Shown: piece after piece, positions 13,063 through 23,005 of the stretch
How positions within the stretch are numbered: position 1 is the stretch's first letter
Layout: each line of letters begins with the position of its first letter
NCBI GenBank assembly: GCA_011088215.1
Contig: JAALKD010000012.1
Span: 1 to 64,000 of the forward strand
DNA: 64,000 nucleotides
Source of the DNA: Sphingomonadales bacterium
GTDB taxonomy: Bacteria > Pseudomonadota > Alphaproteobacteria > Sphingomonadales > Kordiimonadaceae
Direction: 5' to 3'
Notes under the pieces: generated by a model
The model's input: only the letters and a program-made list of their open reading frames with translations
Databases searched by the model: none
Told to the model about the DNA's origin: nothing
Program-made: the position numbers and the translations under genes

Positions 13063-14079
13063 TCATTCAAGCAATCGTTGCACCCACACTGACACCACGC
13101 GCTCAACCGTCCAATAGCCTGCAACTAGCCCGGCGAAGTTAACGGCAAGTTTAAGCGGCAGATCGTACGATGGAGTTTTGACTACGGCTCGCACCGCCAG
13201 CTGTCCGGTTTTTGCGACAATCAACACACAGATAATGAAGAGAATCTGGCCGACTTCGACCCCCAAATTGAAAAAGGCCAATGCCTGTAGCTTAAAATTG
13301 TAAGGCAGCCCAATTTCGGCCAATGCACCACCAAAACCAAAGCCGTGCAACAGGCCGAAACAGCCGGCTAGCGTAACCGGATACTTGATCGCAAGCGCTT
13401 CCTTGCGGCCAGCGCGCTTTTCCGCGGCCAACAAAACGATGCTGAAAGCGATCAGCGGTTCAACAAAGTCGGGCGCCAATGAGATGCCACTGAGCGCTGT
13501 CATTCCAAGCGTAAGCGAATGGCCAATGGTAAAACCTGTTACCGCCCACAATATTCGCCGCACGTCACCGATCAGAAGCATGAGACAAAAAACAAACAAC
13601 AAATGATCATAGCCATCCAGAATATGAGTAAAACCACCCAGGCCATATGTTTGAACAACGGTTTTGAAATCAGGCTTTGCCGGCAGTTCGATGCTGCGGT
13701 CCGATGGCGGTGCCAAAAAACTGTGGCTTTCACCGCCAAATTCGCGAAACAAAACCAGAGTCGACAACACCGGATTGGCTCCAACATAGGTTAACTTGAT
13801 CTGCGATGGCCGAGCCTCGTCCTCGCACTTGTATAGTCGTCGTCCGACAAATGACGGTGCTGCAGGCGGTGCTGTCGGTACACACTGTTCGCCTGCCATA
13901 GCAATAACCGGAATTTCGCTTTTGGTAAGAACCGGTGGAATTTTCCAACGCAGTGTAAAAGCCCCTTCGTCGGCCTCGTTAATTTCCACATAAATTGGCC
14001 GCCCCTCGTGCGCACCGGATGGTAAAATCCCAAAAACACTGGCCGCAAACAGGATTAGAAATATAAGACTGCGGCTCAT
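13063..14079 (-). CDS. HupE/UreJ family membrane protein
   Basis: Start at MSRSLIFLILFAAS; GGFTHILDGYDHLLFVFCLML, FTIGHSLTLGMTAL, GCFGLLHGFGFGGAL. Confidence 0.83.
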   Translation of the reverse strand: MSRSLIFLILFAASVFGILPSGAHEGRPIYVEINEADEGAFTLRWKIPPVLTKSEIPVIAMAGEQCVPTAPPAAPSFVGRRLYKCEDEARPSQIKLTYVGANPVLSTLVLFREFGGESHSFLAPPSDRSIELPAKPDFKTVVQTYGLGGFTHILDGYDHLLFVFCLMLLIGDVRRILWAVTGFTIGHSLTLGMTALSGISLAPDFVEPLIAFSIVLLAAEKRAGRKEALAIKYPVTLAGCFGLLHGFGFGGALAEIGLPYNFKLQALAFFNLGVEVGQILFIICVLIVAKTGQLAVRAVVKTPSYDLPLKLAVNFAGLVAGYWTVERVVSVWVQRLLE

Positions 14080-14080
14080 G

Positions 14081-14974
14081 TCACTGCGCCTCAAGCTCAG
14101 TAGGCGCCTGCAGGACAACGGTGTAATTATCCGCCGCCCGCTGATAGGCGGCGAGCCGAGCTGCATCTAATCTGTCACGCTCCATATCTGCTATCACCTG
14201 CGAGACAACAGCTTCAAGCGCTATGGTTTGCGCTGGCTGTTTGCCTCGCATCATCACCAAATGATAGCCATATTTCGACAGGAAAGGTCCAGTCCAAGCC
14301 GGGCTCGCATCAGCTGCAAATATCTGGGTCGCCATATCGGGCCCAAAGTGGTCAGCCACCAAGCGGTCTGAGCGTTCGATGTAATTTCGCAGAAAAAAGA
14401 AACGGTCGCCATATTGCCCAGCTTGCTCAAAAGGCACCTGATCTTTGTTAAGTTGTACCAAACATGTTTCTGCATCACGCTTGGCCTCGTCGGGGCCGCG
14501 GTCTCTGCCATTGAAGAAAATATGGGTGAATGTTGCCTGCGCCGGTTGCTGGTAACGGCTGCTATTGGAAGTATAATAGGCTTCTATATCCGCATTGCTG
14601 ACATCGCCTTTTTCCTCGCCGAACCCCTGAAAGATAAAGTCCATTTTCTGAATAAGACGCTGGCGAATAACATCATCGTTTTGATCTAGTCCCAGCGCAA
14701 CGGCCTCACGAACCATTATTTCATCGCGGATATATTCTGCCTCTAACCGCGCTCGGCCAACGGCGTCCAGCGAAGACAGCAGCTGGCGGGCTTGCACAAT
14801 ATCAAATGCCTTATCCTGATATTGAAGATAAGTCAGCAGCACCGGGTCATCAACAACAACCAGATAGCTATTGTCACCCTCGTTTTCGCGCGGGCCAAAT
14901 GCGGCAAGCGCACCGTACAAAAGTGCTCCGCCGATCAAAAACTGAACGAGCGGCTGCTTGAGAAAATGTATCAT
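14081..14974 (-). CDS. PpiC-type peptidyl-prolyl cis-trans isomerase
   Basis: TM anchor, SurA/PpiC-like YQQPAQATFTHIFFN, GYHLVMMRGKQPAQ. Confidence 0.78.
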   Translation of the reverse strand: MIHFLKQPLVQFLIGGALLYGALAAFGPRENEGDNSYLVVVDDPVLLTYLQYQDKAFDIVQARQLLSSLDAVGRARLEAEYIRDEIMVREAVALGLDQNDDVIRQRLIQKMDFIFQGFGEEKGDVSNADIEAYYTSNSSRYQQPAQATFTHIFFNGRDRGPDEAKRDAETCLVQLNKDQVPFEQAGQYGDRFFFLRNYIERSDRLVADHFGPDMATQIFAADASPAWTGPFLSKYGYHLVMMRGKQPAQTIALEAVVSQVIADMERDRLDAARLAAYQRAADNYTVVLQAPTELEAQ

Positions 14975-15005
14975 CTCTCCAGCTCCCTTAGAATAATCTC
15001 ACTAT

Positions 15006-16889
15006 TTAGGGTGTGTACCAGATCGGCGATGTATACGCACGCTCCTGTTGAACGGCAGGGCCTTCTTCCGGCGGATCCATTTGTAGCGCCACAGCGTCAA
15101 GCAGTGAATGCCGTGCGGTCGGCACTTGCAACACACGAACATAATAAAATGCCCGCTGATCAGTATCGAAGTCAGGGTCACGCCATACGGTTACCAGCTC
15201 AGGTGCTCCACCGTCCGAAGTTAATTTACCCGTGGCGCGGTCAACTGTGTCCGCAATTGCTGCGAGCCGACCATCTGCATCCATGGCCCGGCCTTCAGAC
15301 CAAGCAACATTATAGATGCGCTCATGGCTTTGGCCGTCTGCATCGACCCATCCCTTGATTACCTGCACTCGGTCCAAATTTACCCCAATTGGGTCTTTGA
15401 CCGCCTGGATGATAAAATTAGGTGCTGAACCCGCGCCGGTTGGCCGCGTCAGATCGCCGCCCATGGGCACACCGTCTCGGTAGCCAACTTCAGCAATATT
15501 AGTAAGCCGATCGTTCAGGCCAGAAAAGTCCCAGCCGCCAAAGAAACGAACTTTCATGCGCGGTCCGGTAGTGCCGTATACCTCTTTTCGTTTGAAAGCC
15601 GCAAAAATGGCATCACGGTTATTATCTTCCGCCCATACAGCCGCCAGGCCCTGTGCGGCCATATTCCAGCCAGTGACAGTTCGCCTGCCAATACCAAAGT
15701 TTCTTTTAGTCTCAGGCGTGCTATCGCGCGCCATTTTGCCCCAAAAGTTATTTTCGTCGGCCGATGCAAGGCCACTATGGCTGTCGGTTGAACCAATGAC
15801 GCCGAATTTATAGGGGTTAACGCCAACTTTTTCTTCGGTTTCCAATCCGATTTTCAAGGCAGAACGAACAAAGTCAGCTTTGCTAAGGGTATATTCATAA
15901 CCGCCATCGGTTTTTTGGATGTAAAAACTATATTGCTCGAAATCGGCAAACTCATCTTCAGGCGACAAACTGGGGTGGGTTTCAGAATCACCCTTGATTT
16001 GTGTAATCTCGGTTACCGGTTCCCAGTGATTGCGGGTGCGCGCATAATCGGGGGTTATCGCCGCACCTTTCAAGGTCGTGTCCTGAAACATATAGCCTTT
16101 TGAAATGTTTGAATTATGTGGAATTGCAATGAATTCCGCGCCGGTTTTCTCAGACGTTTCATCAAGCCACGCCCACAGGTCCTGCGGGTACTGACTGTCA
16201 TCTGAACCATACGGTTGATACTTTTTGGATGTCTCACCGCCGTTTGGCGACATAACGATCCTATGCAGGTTCGCACCTGTCGGGATCGAACTCCACTCCC
16301 AACCGATAAAACTGGTAAACTTGCCGGGTTGATTGTGACGCTCGGCGGCATCAATAATCTCGTCCCAGGCGATTTTTTCCATGGCATTGGTATCTCCAAA
16401 TGCCCGCGCTGGAGTTGGGCCATTAGGGTCCGCAACCGGGTCTGTGCCTGGGTTTTCCGCGCTGCTGGGCAGCAAATTCAAAAAAACCTCGGCCGCCGTA
16501 CCATCTTCCAATTTGGAATTCAGAGTGCGAATGGCAAACCACCGTTTGAGGCTGCCCCACCAGCCCATTTCTGGCAGTTCCGGATCGCCTAAATGGATTG
16601 ACCGGATTACGCCCATCAGCTCCGCGTGGTCAGCAACAACAAGAAAATCCAAAGGCCGATCCAGTTGCACGCGAGCCCGGTTATAGGGATGTATAACGGG
16701 CTGTCCCTTTGCCCAGCGGTAAGCGGTATCGGGGTCTGCGCTTTTGTTACCGTTCATAAAGGCATCGAACGAGTAAGACGTATGCAAATGAGTATCGCCC
16801 CAATATAAATTGGTTGGTTCAGCCTGCGCCAATGCGCCGCCGCTTGACAGCGCCAATAAGCTGACGGTCATGAATTGTTTGAGCCTCAC
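15006..16889 (-). CDS. DUF3604 (PHP-like) domain protein, secreted
   Basis: Signal peptide then NLYWGDTHLHTSYSFDAF; FLVVADHAELMG; GVIGSTDSHSGL; MGGDL. Confidence 0.88.
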   Translation of the reverse strand: MRLKQFMTVSLLALSSGGALAQAEPTNLYWGDTHLHTSYSFDAFMNGNKSADPDTAYRWAKGQPVIHPYNRARVQLDRPLDFLVVADHAELMGVIRSIHLGDPELPEMGWWGSLKRWFAIRTLNSKLEDGTAAEVFLNLLPSSAENPGTDPVADPNGPTPARAFGDTNAMEKIAWDEIIDAAERHNQPGKFTSFIGWEWSSIPTGANLHRIVMSPNGGETSKKYQPYGSDDSQYPQDLWAWLDETSEKTGAEFIAIPHNSNISKGYMFQDTTLKGAAITPDYARTRNHWEPVTEITQIKGDSETHPSLSPEDEFADFEQYSFYIQKTDGGYEYTLSKADFVRSALKIGLETEEKVGVNPYKFGVIGSTDSHSGLASADENNFWGKMARDSTPETKRNFGIGRRTVTGWNMAAQGLAAVWAEDNNRDAIFAAFKRKEVYGTTGPRMKVRFFGGWDFSGLNDRLTNIAEVGYRDGVPMGGDLTRPTGAGSAPNFIIQAVKDPIGVNLDRVQVIKGWVDADGQSHERIYNVAWSEGRAMDADGRLAAIADTVDRATGKLTSDGGAPELVTVWRDPDFDTDQRAFYYVRVLQVPTARHSLLDAVALQMDPPEEGPAVQQERAYTSPIWYTP

Positions 16890-17207
16890 TTGGTCTCTCC
16901 CCTATATCGCCGCATCCCCCCGAAGAAACGCGCTCTTTAATGATGCACATTAGTTCATAATCAGGGCTTCCAAGTCAAGGCTTCTAAGCCGTCCGCATAT
17001 GGACCATCAAACGCTTTCGACGTTGATGGCAAAGCAAAAAAGCCGTGGCAAAGCCATGGCAGGAGGTTGATGCTTTTAGAAAGTAGAGCGATCATATCAA
17101 TCCCAATTCGGCGGTCAACCGTTAGAGAACGGTATCACAAGTATCTCAAAAAAATAAAATGAATCAAATACTTATTGCCATTCAAGCGCGAAATCTATCT
17201 CACGAAT

Positions 17208-17732
17208 TTATTGACACCCAATGGCGCCTGCAACCGGCATGGCTGCCGACCATCCGGCTTTAGTGGTCACCGAAATACTACCGGAGGGTAATTTCAACCC
17301 CTGCTGCAAACTGCGAATTTGCTCAGGATTCACATCAACCTTGACCGTGACATCAGCAACCGTGAAGGTCTGCGTCTCGTAAAATTGCAGGGCAATTTGA
17401 TCGCCTGCGCTTGTGCGCGTCAGGCCAGCGGCAACGTCGTCCAAATGCATGAATGCGTCGCCACCGGAGCGCTGGAAAAACACCAAAGGCGTATCCTGGT
17501 GTTTGGCCCAAAGGAACAATCCGCATTCACCTGTAGGAATTTGCTGAGATGGCAACGGTTTTATCCGCGATAATACTTCATCGGTCCCCAAGGCCTCAAC
17601 AGGCACGGGGGCACTTTCAACATTGCTCGGTGTTTCCGGTGATGGACCGGGTGTGAGCGAACAGGCTGTGAGCAATAAAGATGCAAAACACAGAGCAATA
17701 GGCCTGAGGCCCGAAGGTTCCTTATTGATCAT
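17208..17732 (-). CDS. Uncharacterised lipoprotein co-encoded with the T2SS
   Basis: Lipobox LLLTACS; start overlaps gspN stop by 4 bp. Confidence 0.75.
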   Translation of the reverse strand: MINKEPSGLRPIALCFASLLLTACSLTPGPSPETPSNVESAPVPVEALGTDEVLSRIKPLPSQQIPTGECGLFLWAKHQDTPLVFFQRSGGDAFMHLDDVAAGLTRTSAGDQIALQFYETQTFTVADVTVKVDVNPEQIRSLQQGLKLPSGSISVTTKAGWSAAMPVAGAIGCQ

Positions 17733-18466
17733 AGTTGCATAACCACGTCGTTATACCAGCCATTCTGCTTCTGCTCGAAACCAAGTCGGCGCATGAAAAC
17801 AATCGCTGCGTCTGGAATAGCAGCCTCGCCAGCAAAACGCAAAACAAGCTCCAGGTTAACCGTATCAACGGCGACGAACTTCCCGGTGCCCGATAGCGTT
17901 CCAACGGCAAAACCCTGCTCAAACACAAACGAAAGCCGCCCATCTTCGCAGATAAAATTCGCAACTGTTTCGGTCAAATTTTTATCAAAATCCGCAAGCA
18001 ACGCAGCCGGAATGTTCGTGGTCAGACTCGCCTGCGCTAGCGTACATTGCCCTTGCTTGTCCCAGGCCAACTGAGCACCCGAAACCTTCACCAAACCTGC
18101 AACTGGCCGTGTACCCAAAGTGGTCTGCATCTGGCTTTCAGCTTCAAAATCCTCAAGCAAAACACCATCGAGCAAAGTTACCAAGCCAGACGCCTTTTGA
18201 TCAAGCCCGCTTAGCTCAACCTGCGCTTTTGCCAAACCCAAAACAGCCGACAGCGGCTTGAGAGATAAACGGACATCACCAAACGCTCGAGATCGCCAAT
18301 GAACATTAGTGAAAGTCGGTCTCCAAAAAGAGCCTTCAAGCCCTGAATAGCTAAGGGCAGCAGGAAGCTCGATAAAACGCGGCACAATCCGAGCAGGCGC
18401 AAAAACGATCAAAACACTGACAAAAACCAGCGCTGCAACGGCAAGAAGATACCTAAATTTCGTCAC
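17729..18466 (-). CDS. gspN: Type II secretion system protein N
   Basis: Position in gsp operon; GspN-like YSGLEGSFWRPTFTNVHWRS. Confidence 0.8.
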   Translation of the reverse strand: MTKFRYLLAVAALVFVSVLIVFAPARIVPRFIELPAALSYSGLEGSFWRPTFTNVHWRSRAFGDVRLSLKPLSAVLGLAKAQVELSGLDQKASGLVTLLDGVLLEDFEAESQMQTTLGTRPVAGLVKVSGAQLAWDKQGQCTLAQASLTTNIPAALLADFDKNLTETVANFICEDGRLSFVFEQGFAVGTLSGTGKFVAVDTVNLELVLRFAGEAAIPDAAIVFMRRLGFEQKQNGWYNDVVMQL

Positions 18467-18951
18467 GAAGAAGAATCCGAAAACTGCAATTGAACCCTCA
18501 GGTCGCCCGGGATTGAGGTCTTCTGGATCAGCACATTGCTCGGTCCCACCGCATAGGCCTTGGACAGTGTGTCAAGCCACAAGAATAGCTGCGGAGACTG
18601 GATTTTCTCTGCCCAGATAGTCAACGACCCGTCTTCCGAAGGTTGCAGACGACTAATGATCACACCAGACCTACGTGCCGCATTAGAAACTGCGGTGCGT
18701 AGGTTTTCCGGCCGCTGTGGTACGGCTGTATCCCCGGCCTCGCGGTTTGTAGCTTGCAGTTGGTTGGCATAGGATCGAACTGCCTGAAATTGGTCCAGCG
18801 CAGCGCTATATGAACGCTCGCTTTCAGCCTGATAGGCACCCAGCGGACGAATGGCCAGAAAATAAACGAGCGTCACCACCAGCAAAGTAACTGCTGCAGA
18901 AACCAGTGTTCGTTCGCGCACTGTTAGTGTTTGCCAATATGAATTCATCAT
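18463..18951 (-). CDS. gspM: Type II secretion system protein M
   Basis: Short single-TM protein in gspL-M-N order; 4-bp overlaps. Confidence 0.8.
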   Translation of the reverse strand: MMNSYWQTLTVRERTLVSAAVTLLVVTLVYFLAIRPLGAYQAESERSYSAALDQFQAVRSYANQLQATNREAGDTAVPQRPENLRTAVSNAARRSGVIISRLQPSEDGSLTIWAEKIQSPQLFLWLDTLSKAYAVGPSNVLIQKTSIPGDLRVQLQFSDSSS

Positions 18952-20063
18952 TGTCTGCGCACCTGAATTTCGGCAAAAATGCGCCCGCCCTCCTGGCAGC
19001 TACTGCCCTCGTTTATCCGCATACCTTCGCGGCGCAAAACATCATTAAACTTTGCAGTTTCGGCGAAAGAAAGGAAAGATACACTCAGCAATAGTGCGCC
19101 GTCGCTCTGGTCGTATCGCAAGCTTTCGAGAGACGCTGTGGTGTCGGACTCAATTGCTTTTACAACAACCGCTACAAGTGCAAAAAACTCGCCACCGCCC
19201 TCTTGATCGCGGACTAAAACTGCCCGGCGCATTTGTGCTTCCATGTTAACAATCCGCTGCACATCCGGCAGGCTTGTCCGAAATATCTGCTCAGACTCGC
19301 CGTACAGTTTTTCCGCACGACTAAAGTTTTCTGACGCCTCATAAAACGAAAGCGTTCCATATAACGCACTGGCAAACAATGCCAGATAAGCGGCTCTTTT
19401 CCACCAGACCAAGGCCGCCATCCAACTGTTTTTTTGCGCATATTCACTGTGTAGAAAATTACCAGTCAAATCAGCTGATTGCGACAGCAACTGTTGCCAT
19501 TCGCTCGGTGCAACCGGTTCCGCCTTCAGTGGTTCCGAAATTAGCTTTTCAACTAGATTTTTTTCGCCAGCCAAACCACTTCCGTCCGCATTTCGAACAA
19601 CAAAACGATCATGCAAGGCCACAATCTTTGCGCCACTAGCGGGCCGTGCCAGCAATGCAAAATCAGACGTCACCATATCTGGATTAACATTGAGCTCGGC
19701 AAGCCGTTCCAGTATTTTATTCAGAATCTTCTTTTCAATAACGGCAACAGGTCGCATACCAGTTTCAGGGTCGCGTTTGTCCAAAAGAGCGAACTGGTTG
19801 TCCTGAATATTGGTTGCAACTTTATCATCCATGAGACCGGGTAGGACCTTAACGAGCTTTGCATCATCAAGCGCAGGCATCGCAGCCAAATGTAGTGCCG
19901 TCAACCGACCGTCAACAACAATAACCACTTTTCTGGCCGTGCATGCGTCTGCCAGAGCGTTTTCATCAAGCACACGCTGCCAATCACCACTTTCAGAAAA
20001 CAAATTGGCCAATAGCGGCGCAGTCACGTCTTCTACTATTTCGATAACGACTAACTCGCTCAT
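18948..20063 (-). CDS. gspL: Type II secretion system protein L
   Basis: GspL cytoplasmic actin-like domain plus TM and periplasmic domain; operon position. Confidence 0.82.
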   Translation of the reverse strand: MSELVVIEIVEDVTAPLLANLFSESGDWQRVLDENALADACTARKVVIVVDGRLTALHLAAMPALDDAKLVKVLPGLMDDKVATNIQDNQFALLDKRDPETGMRPVAVIEKKILNKILERLAELNVNPDMVTSDFALLARPASGAKIVALHDRFVVRNADGSGLAGEKNLVEKLISEPLKAEPVAPSEWQQLLSQSADLTGNFLHSEYAQKNSWMAALVWWKRAAYLALFASALYGTLSFYEASENFSRAEKLYGESEQIFRTSLPDVQRIVNMEAQMRRAVLVRDQEGGGEFFALVAVVVKAIESDTTASLESLRYDQSDGALLLSVSFLSFAETAKFNDVLRREGMRINEGSSCQEGGRIFAEIQVRRQ

Positions 20064-21046
20064 GGTAACACCCCGCGTTGATGCGAAAGCAATCGGCCAA
20101 CGCCGGTGTCATCGACTTGAATAATTGAGTTCAAAGAGCTGGTTGCATCGAAATGCTTCACCCGAATACGGCTGATAAAACGCTGAGGTTTAACGGATGT
20201 TTGCCTGCGCACGCTCTGCTCTACCTCTCGCGTCGCCAACACGGGCTCCCGCCAGAAATCAGCGACATTATCGTAGCCTTTTCCGGGTCGTGACAAAATA
20301 AGCTCAATAGCATTTTCTAAACTAAAACCTTCACCAACAAGGCCGATCAAAAGCGCGGCCTCATCAACAGTCAGCGTATTGATATTTATCACAGAAGGCA
20401 TAGTCGTGTCAGAGGCGCAAACAAGCGGCGCCACAATAGACATAACGCCTGCATCATAGCCTTTGATTAAATGCAATTCCGATATGTCGGCAACCAAGGT
20501 ATTTGCGGTGCGGTAAGGCCGTTCCAACGCACCATAATCATAATCTTCAGCGCCAGACGGTGCCGGTCTGCTGTCGCTGTCGATCCAGTCAACCAAAGTT
20601 GCTGCCAATTGGTCAGCCTGCCGGTCGGAAATTCCAGCAGCCCCCAGCAGGCGACGATAGTGTTGAACATTGCCTGTGTTCGCTACGTATTTGCCATTTT
20701 CACGACGCTGGACCAAGCTGTTAACATTGAAGCAATTGCTCGCGTCGGCAATCAACCCATTGATGCGGCCACCTTCAATTTCAAAGGAAACTGGTCTGGG
20801 TTCATTTAACTGTGCCCCTTCGTTATAAAGACTTTCGGCGGCAGCAACTGCCAGCTGTTCTCCGCCGAGAGCGTACAAGCTAGCCTGATCAAACTGACGT
20901 TGGGCGCTGGACCGTTTTATCGAATAACCCAGAGCCTCAAAGGTCACCACTGCGCCAATAGCCATAACCGAAACAATTAGCAAAACCGTAACCAACGCCG
21001 CACCGGTTTCACCTTTGAACCTGAATGTTGCCAGGCCGCCAGTCAT
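20060..21046 (-). CDS. gspK: Type II secretion system minor pseudopilin K
   Basis: GAALVTVLLIVSVMAIGAV N-terminal pilin-like helix; LVDWIDSD...Y; NINTLTVDEAALLIGL. Confidence 0.9.
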   Translation of the reverse strand: MTGGLATFRFKGETGAALVTVLLIVSVMAIGAVVTFEALGYSIKRSSAQRQFDQASLYALGGEQLAVAAAESLYNEGAQLNEPRPVSFEIEGGRINGLIADASNCFNVNSLVQRRENGKYVANTGNVQHYRRLLGAAGISDRQADQLAATLVDWIDSDSRPAPSGAEDYDYGALERPYRTANTLVADISELHLIKGYDAGVMSIVAPLVCASDTTMPSVININTLTVDEAALLIGLVGEGFSLENAIELILSRPGKGYDNVADFWREPVLATREVEQSVRRQTSVKPQRFISRIRVKHFDATSSLNSIIQVDDTGVGRLLSHQRGVLP

Positions 21047-21657
21047 GCTTTCGTTCCCACAAGAAACATCATTTTAACCTCTTGGCCGGACCGAAAAATG
21101 ATACTGACCTCAGCCAGTCGCGGCAGATCAGAACTGTTGACGAGCGTTCCCCACTCTTCAACCCAAATTCCGTCAGCCGCATAACGCAGGGAGACGGACT
21201 GAACACCCGAAACAAGTTCCTGGTCGATAAAATCCGCCGCAGTTACAATATCCGTTCGGTCATATATCCGGCGATATAAGGTCTCGCCCGCAAGCATATA
21301 GTCTATGCGCTGAAGCGCGGACATATTGCCAAACAATGCCGCTGCAGGATTGCCGCCACGTACTAGGCGCAATAGCGCGCCCTCGGGCATTTGAATACCG
21401 CTTTCAAACGCAGCAATGGTATCGCCAAATTCATCACGGACCGGTCGGTTATGGGCTGCAAAAAAATCTGCCCTCATAATCGCCCGCGCCCGGTCAAGCG
21501 CCGCTAGCTGACTGCTTGCGTCTTGCAGTCTGATCCTGCTACTTTCAAAGCCTGACAAAATTGCAACTGCCGACGCGCTTACCATGGCAAAAATAAATGT
21601 CGCCACGAGCATTTCAACCAACGAGAAACCGGCATCTTTTCGCAAAGTCCGCTTCAT
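21043..21657 (-). CDS. gspJ: Type II secretion system minor pseudopilin J
   Basis: GFSLVEMLVATFIFAMVSASAVAIL prepilin motif; operon position. Confidence 0.88.
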   Translation of the reverse strand: MKRTLRKDAGFSLVEMLVATFIFAMVSASAVAILSGFESSRIRLQDASSQLAALDRARAIMRADFFAAHNRPVRDEFGDTIAAFESGIQMPEGALLRLVRGGNPAAALFGNMSALQRIDYMLAGETLYRRIYDRTDIVTAADFIDQELVSGVQSVSLRYAADGIWVEEWGTLVNSSDLPRLAEVSIIFRSGQEVKMMFLVGTKA

Positions 21658-21658
21658 A

Positions 21659-22063
21659 TCACTGACGCCCCCGGAAGCCGGTCAACCGGGCAAGCTCTCG
21701 CTCGTTCCCCTCTACGAACACCACAACATCTATAACCAGCAAATCACCGCCGGGTGCTGGTTTTACAGTTTCGCGCCACAGAAACTCTGCGCCCATCTGC
21801 TGGTCAAAACCTGTACGCGTGCCCGGTATCGGTGCCTCCACCAAACCCAAGCCAATGTTAAGGCGGTTTTCCGCGACAATAGACGCCAGACTGCGCTGTT
21901 CAATCGCACCAGTTAGCCCAATTGCCTGCGACTGACTTTCCAACAGTGTTACTGCCGCGAGCGAGAGTATTGTTACCGCCACCAAAAGTTCTACCAGCGA
22001 AAACCCACTGTCAGAACTACATATGGTGCGCCGCATTGCTCTAACCATTGTATAAAGCCTCAA
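21659..22063 (-). CDS. gspI: Type II secretion system minor pseudopilin I (start may be an internal Met near 22048)
   Basis: GFSLVELLVAVTILSLAAVTLLE prepilin motif. Confidence 0.87.
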   Translation of the reverse strand: MRLYTMVRAMRRTICSSDSGFSLVELLVAVTILSLAAVTLLESQSQAIGLTGAIEQRSLASIVAENRLNIGLGLVEAPIPGTRTGFDQQMGAEFLWRETVKPAPGGDLLVIDVVVFVEGNERELARLTGFRGRQ

Positions 22064-22535
22064 TCAACCCAGAAGCAGGCGCTGTAATCGATGCCTTTTC
22101 AGTCCCTGCTGACAGCATTAGATTGAAAGACGGATATTCGCCGGTCGGCAAAAACCAGATATGAGGATTCGTCTCCAACTCTGAAAAATCGATATCGACA
22201 TTATCGACTGCCAGTTCCAAAAGTCTGGCAGATGGCCAGCTTTGAACCTCTGGTTTCAAAATCGCATTTTCGACAACCCAGCCGTCGCTAGAAAGTCTGA
22301 CTGTTTCAAACCCCTCTGCAGAAAACCTCACTCCCAGTATCTGACCCGTCATAACACTGCGTCGGGACAATGCAGTCAGTGCCTCTTCGGTGCGCGCAGC
22401 CCGTTGTTCCAAGCCCGAATCACTAGTTGGTAAAGTCAAAACCACAACACTTGTCATCAAGCCAACAATGACCACCACGACCATCATCTCGACAAGGGAA
22501 AAACCGATTTCTGACTTTCTATTACGCATGCACAC
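22041..22535 (-). CDS. gspH: Type II secretion system minor pseudopilin H
   Basis: GFSLVEMMVVVVIVGLMTSVVVLTLP prepilin motif. Confidence 0.87.
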   Translation of the reverse strand: MCMRNRKSEIGFSLVEMMVVVVIVGLMTSVVVLTLPTSDSGLEQRAARTEEALTALSRRSVMTGQILGVRFSAEGFETVRLSSDGWVVENAILKPEVQSWPSARLLELAVDNVDIDFSELETNPHIWFLPTGEYPSFNLMLSAGTEKASITAPASGLIEALYNG

Positions 22536-22544
22536 AAGCCTTGG

Positions 22545-22994
22545 CTACCAATTACCTATATCGGCGTTCAGGCCTTCACCGCCGAGTCGGCCATCAGCTC
22601 CATAGGAAAAAACATCAAATGTGCCATGCTCGCCGGGAACCAGATATTGATATTGGTTACCCCAAGGGTCGGTCAGCAGCGATTTGATATATCCTTCAGA
22701 CCGAACAGCAGACCCGCGCGGCGCTTGTAGCAAAACATCGATGCCTTCTTCCAGAGAGGGGTAGCGTCTGGTGTCCAGTTTATAGAGTTCAAGCGCAGTT
22801 TCGATTAACCGCACATCTGCCCTGGCCTTTTCAACCATCGCTCGGTCCTGACTGGGTAAAACATTGACGACGACGATGGTAGTCAAAAGCCCTATAATCA
22901 CAATTACAACCATCAATTCGATCAGGGAAAACCCGACATCATCCCGTTTGGCCGCAAGGGCAATTTTCCGTAGTTTGCTGAATGATAATTCCAT
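22545..22994 (-). CDS. gspG: Type II secretion system major pseudopilin G
   Basis: GFSLIELMVVIVIIGLLTTIVVVNVLPSQDRAMVEKARADV; LLTDPWGNQYQYLVPGEHG. Confidence 0.96.
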   Translation of the reverse strand: MELSFSKLRKIALAAKRDDVGFSLIELMVVIVIIGLLTTIVVVNVLPSQDRAMVEKARADVRLIETALELYKLDTRRYPSLEEGIDVLLQAPRGSAVRSEGYIKSLLTDPWGNQYQYLVPGEHGTFDVFSYGADGRLGGEGLNADIGNW

Positions 22995-23005
22995 AAGTTT
23001 CTCTC

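Noticed and set aside
16960-17060. Short direct repeats (ggcttccaagtcaa / ggcttctaagccgt; gccgtggca / gccatggca) as CRISPR-like or mobile element remains
   Set aside because: Only two imperfect copies each, no spacers of regular length, no cas genes or transposase.
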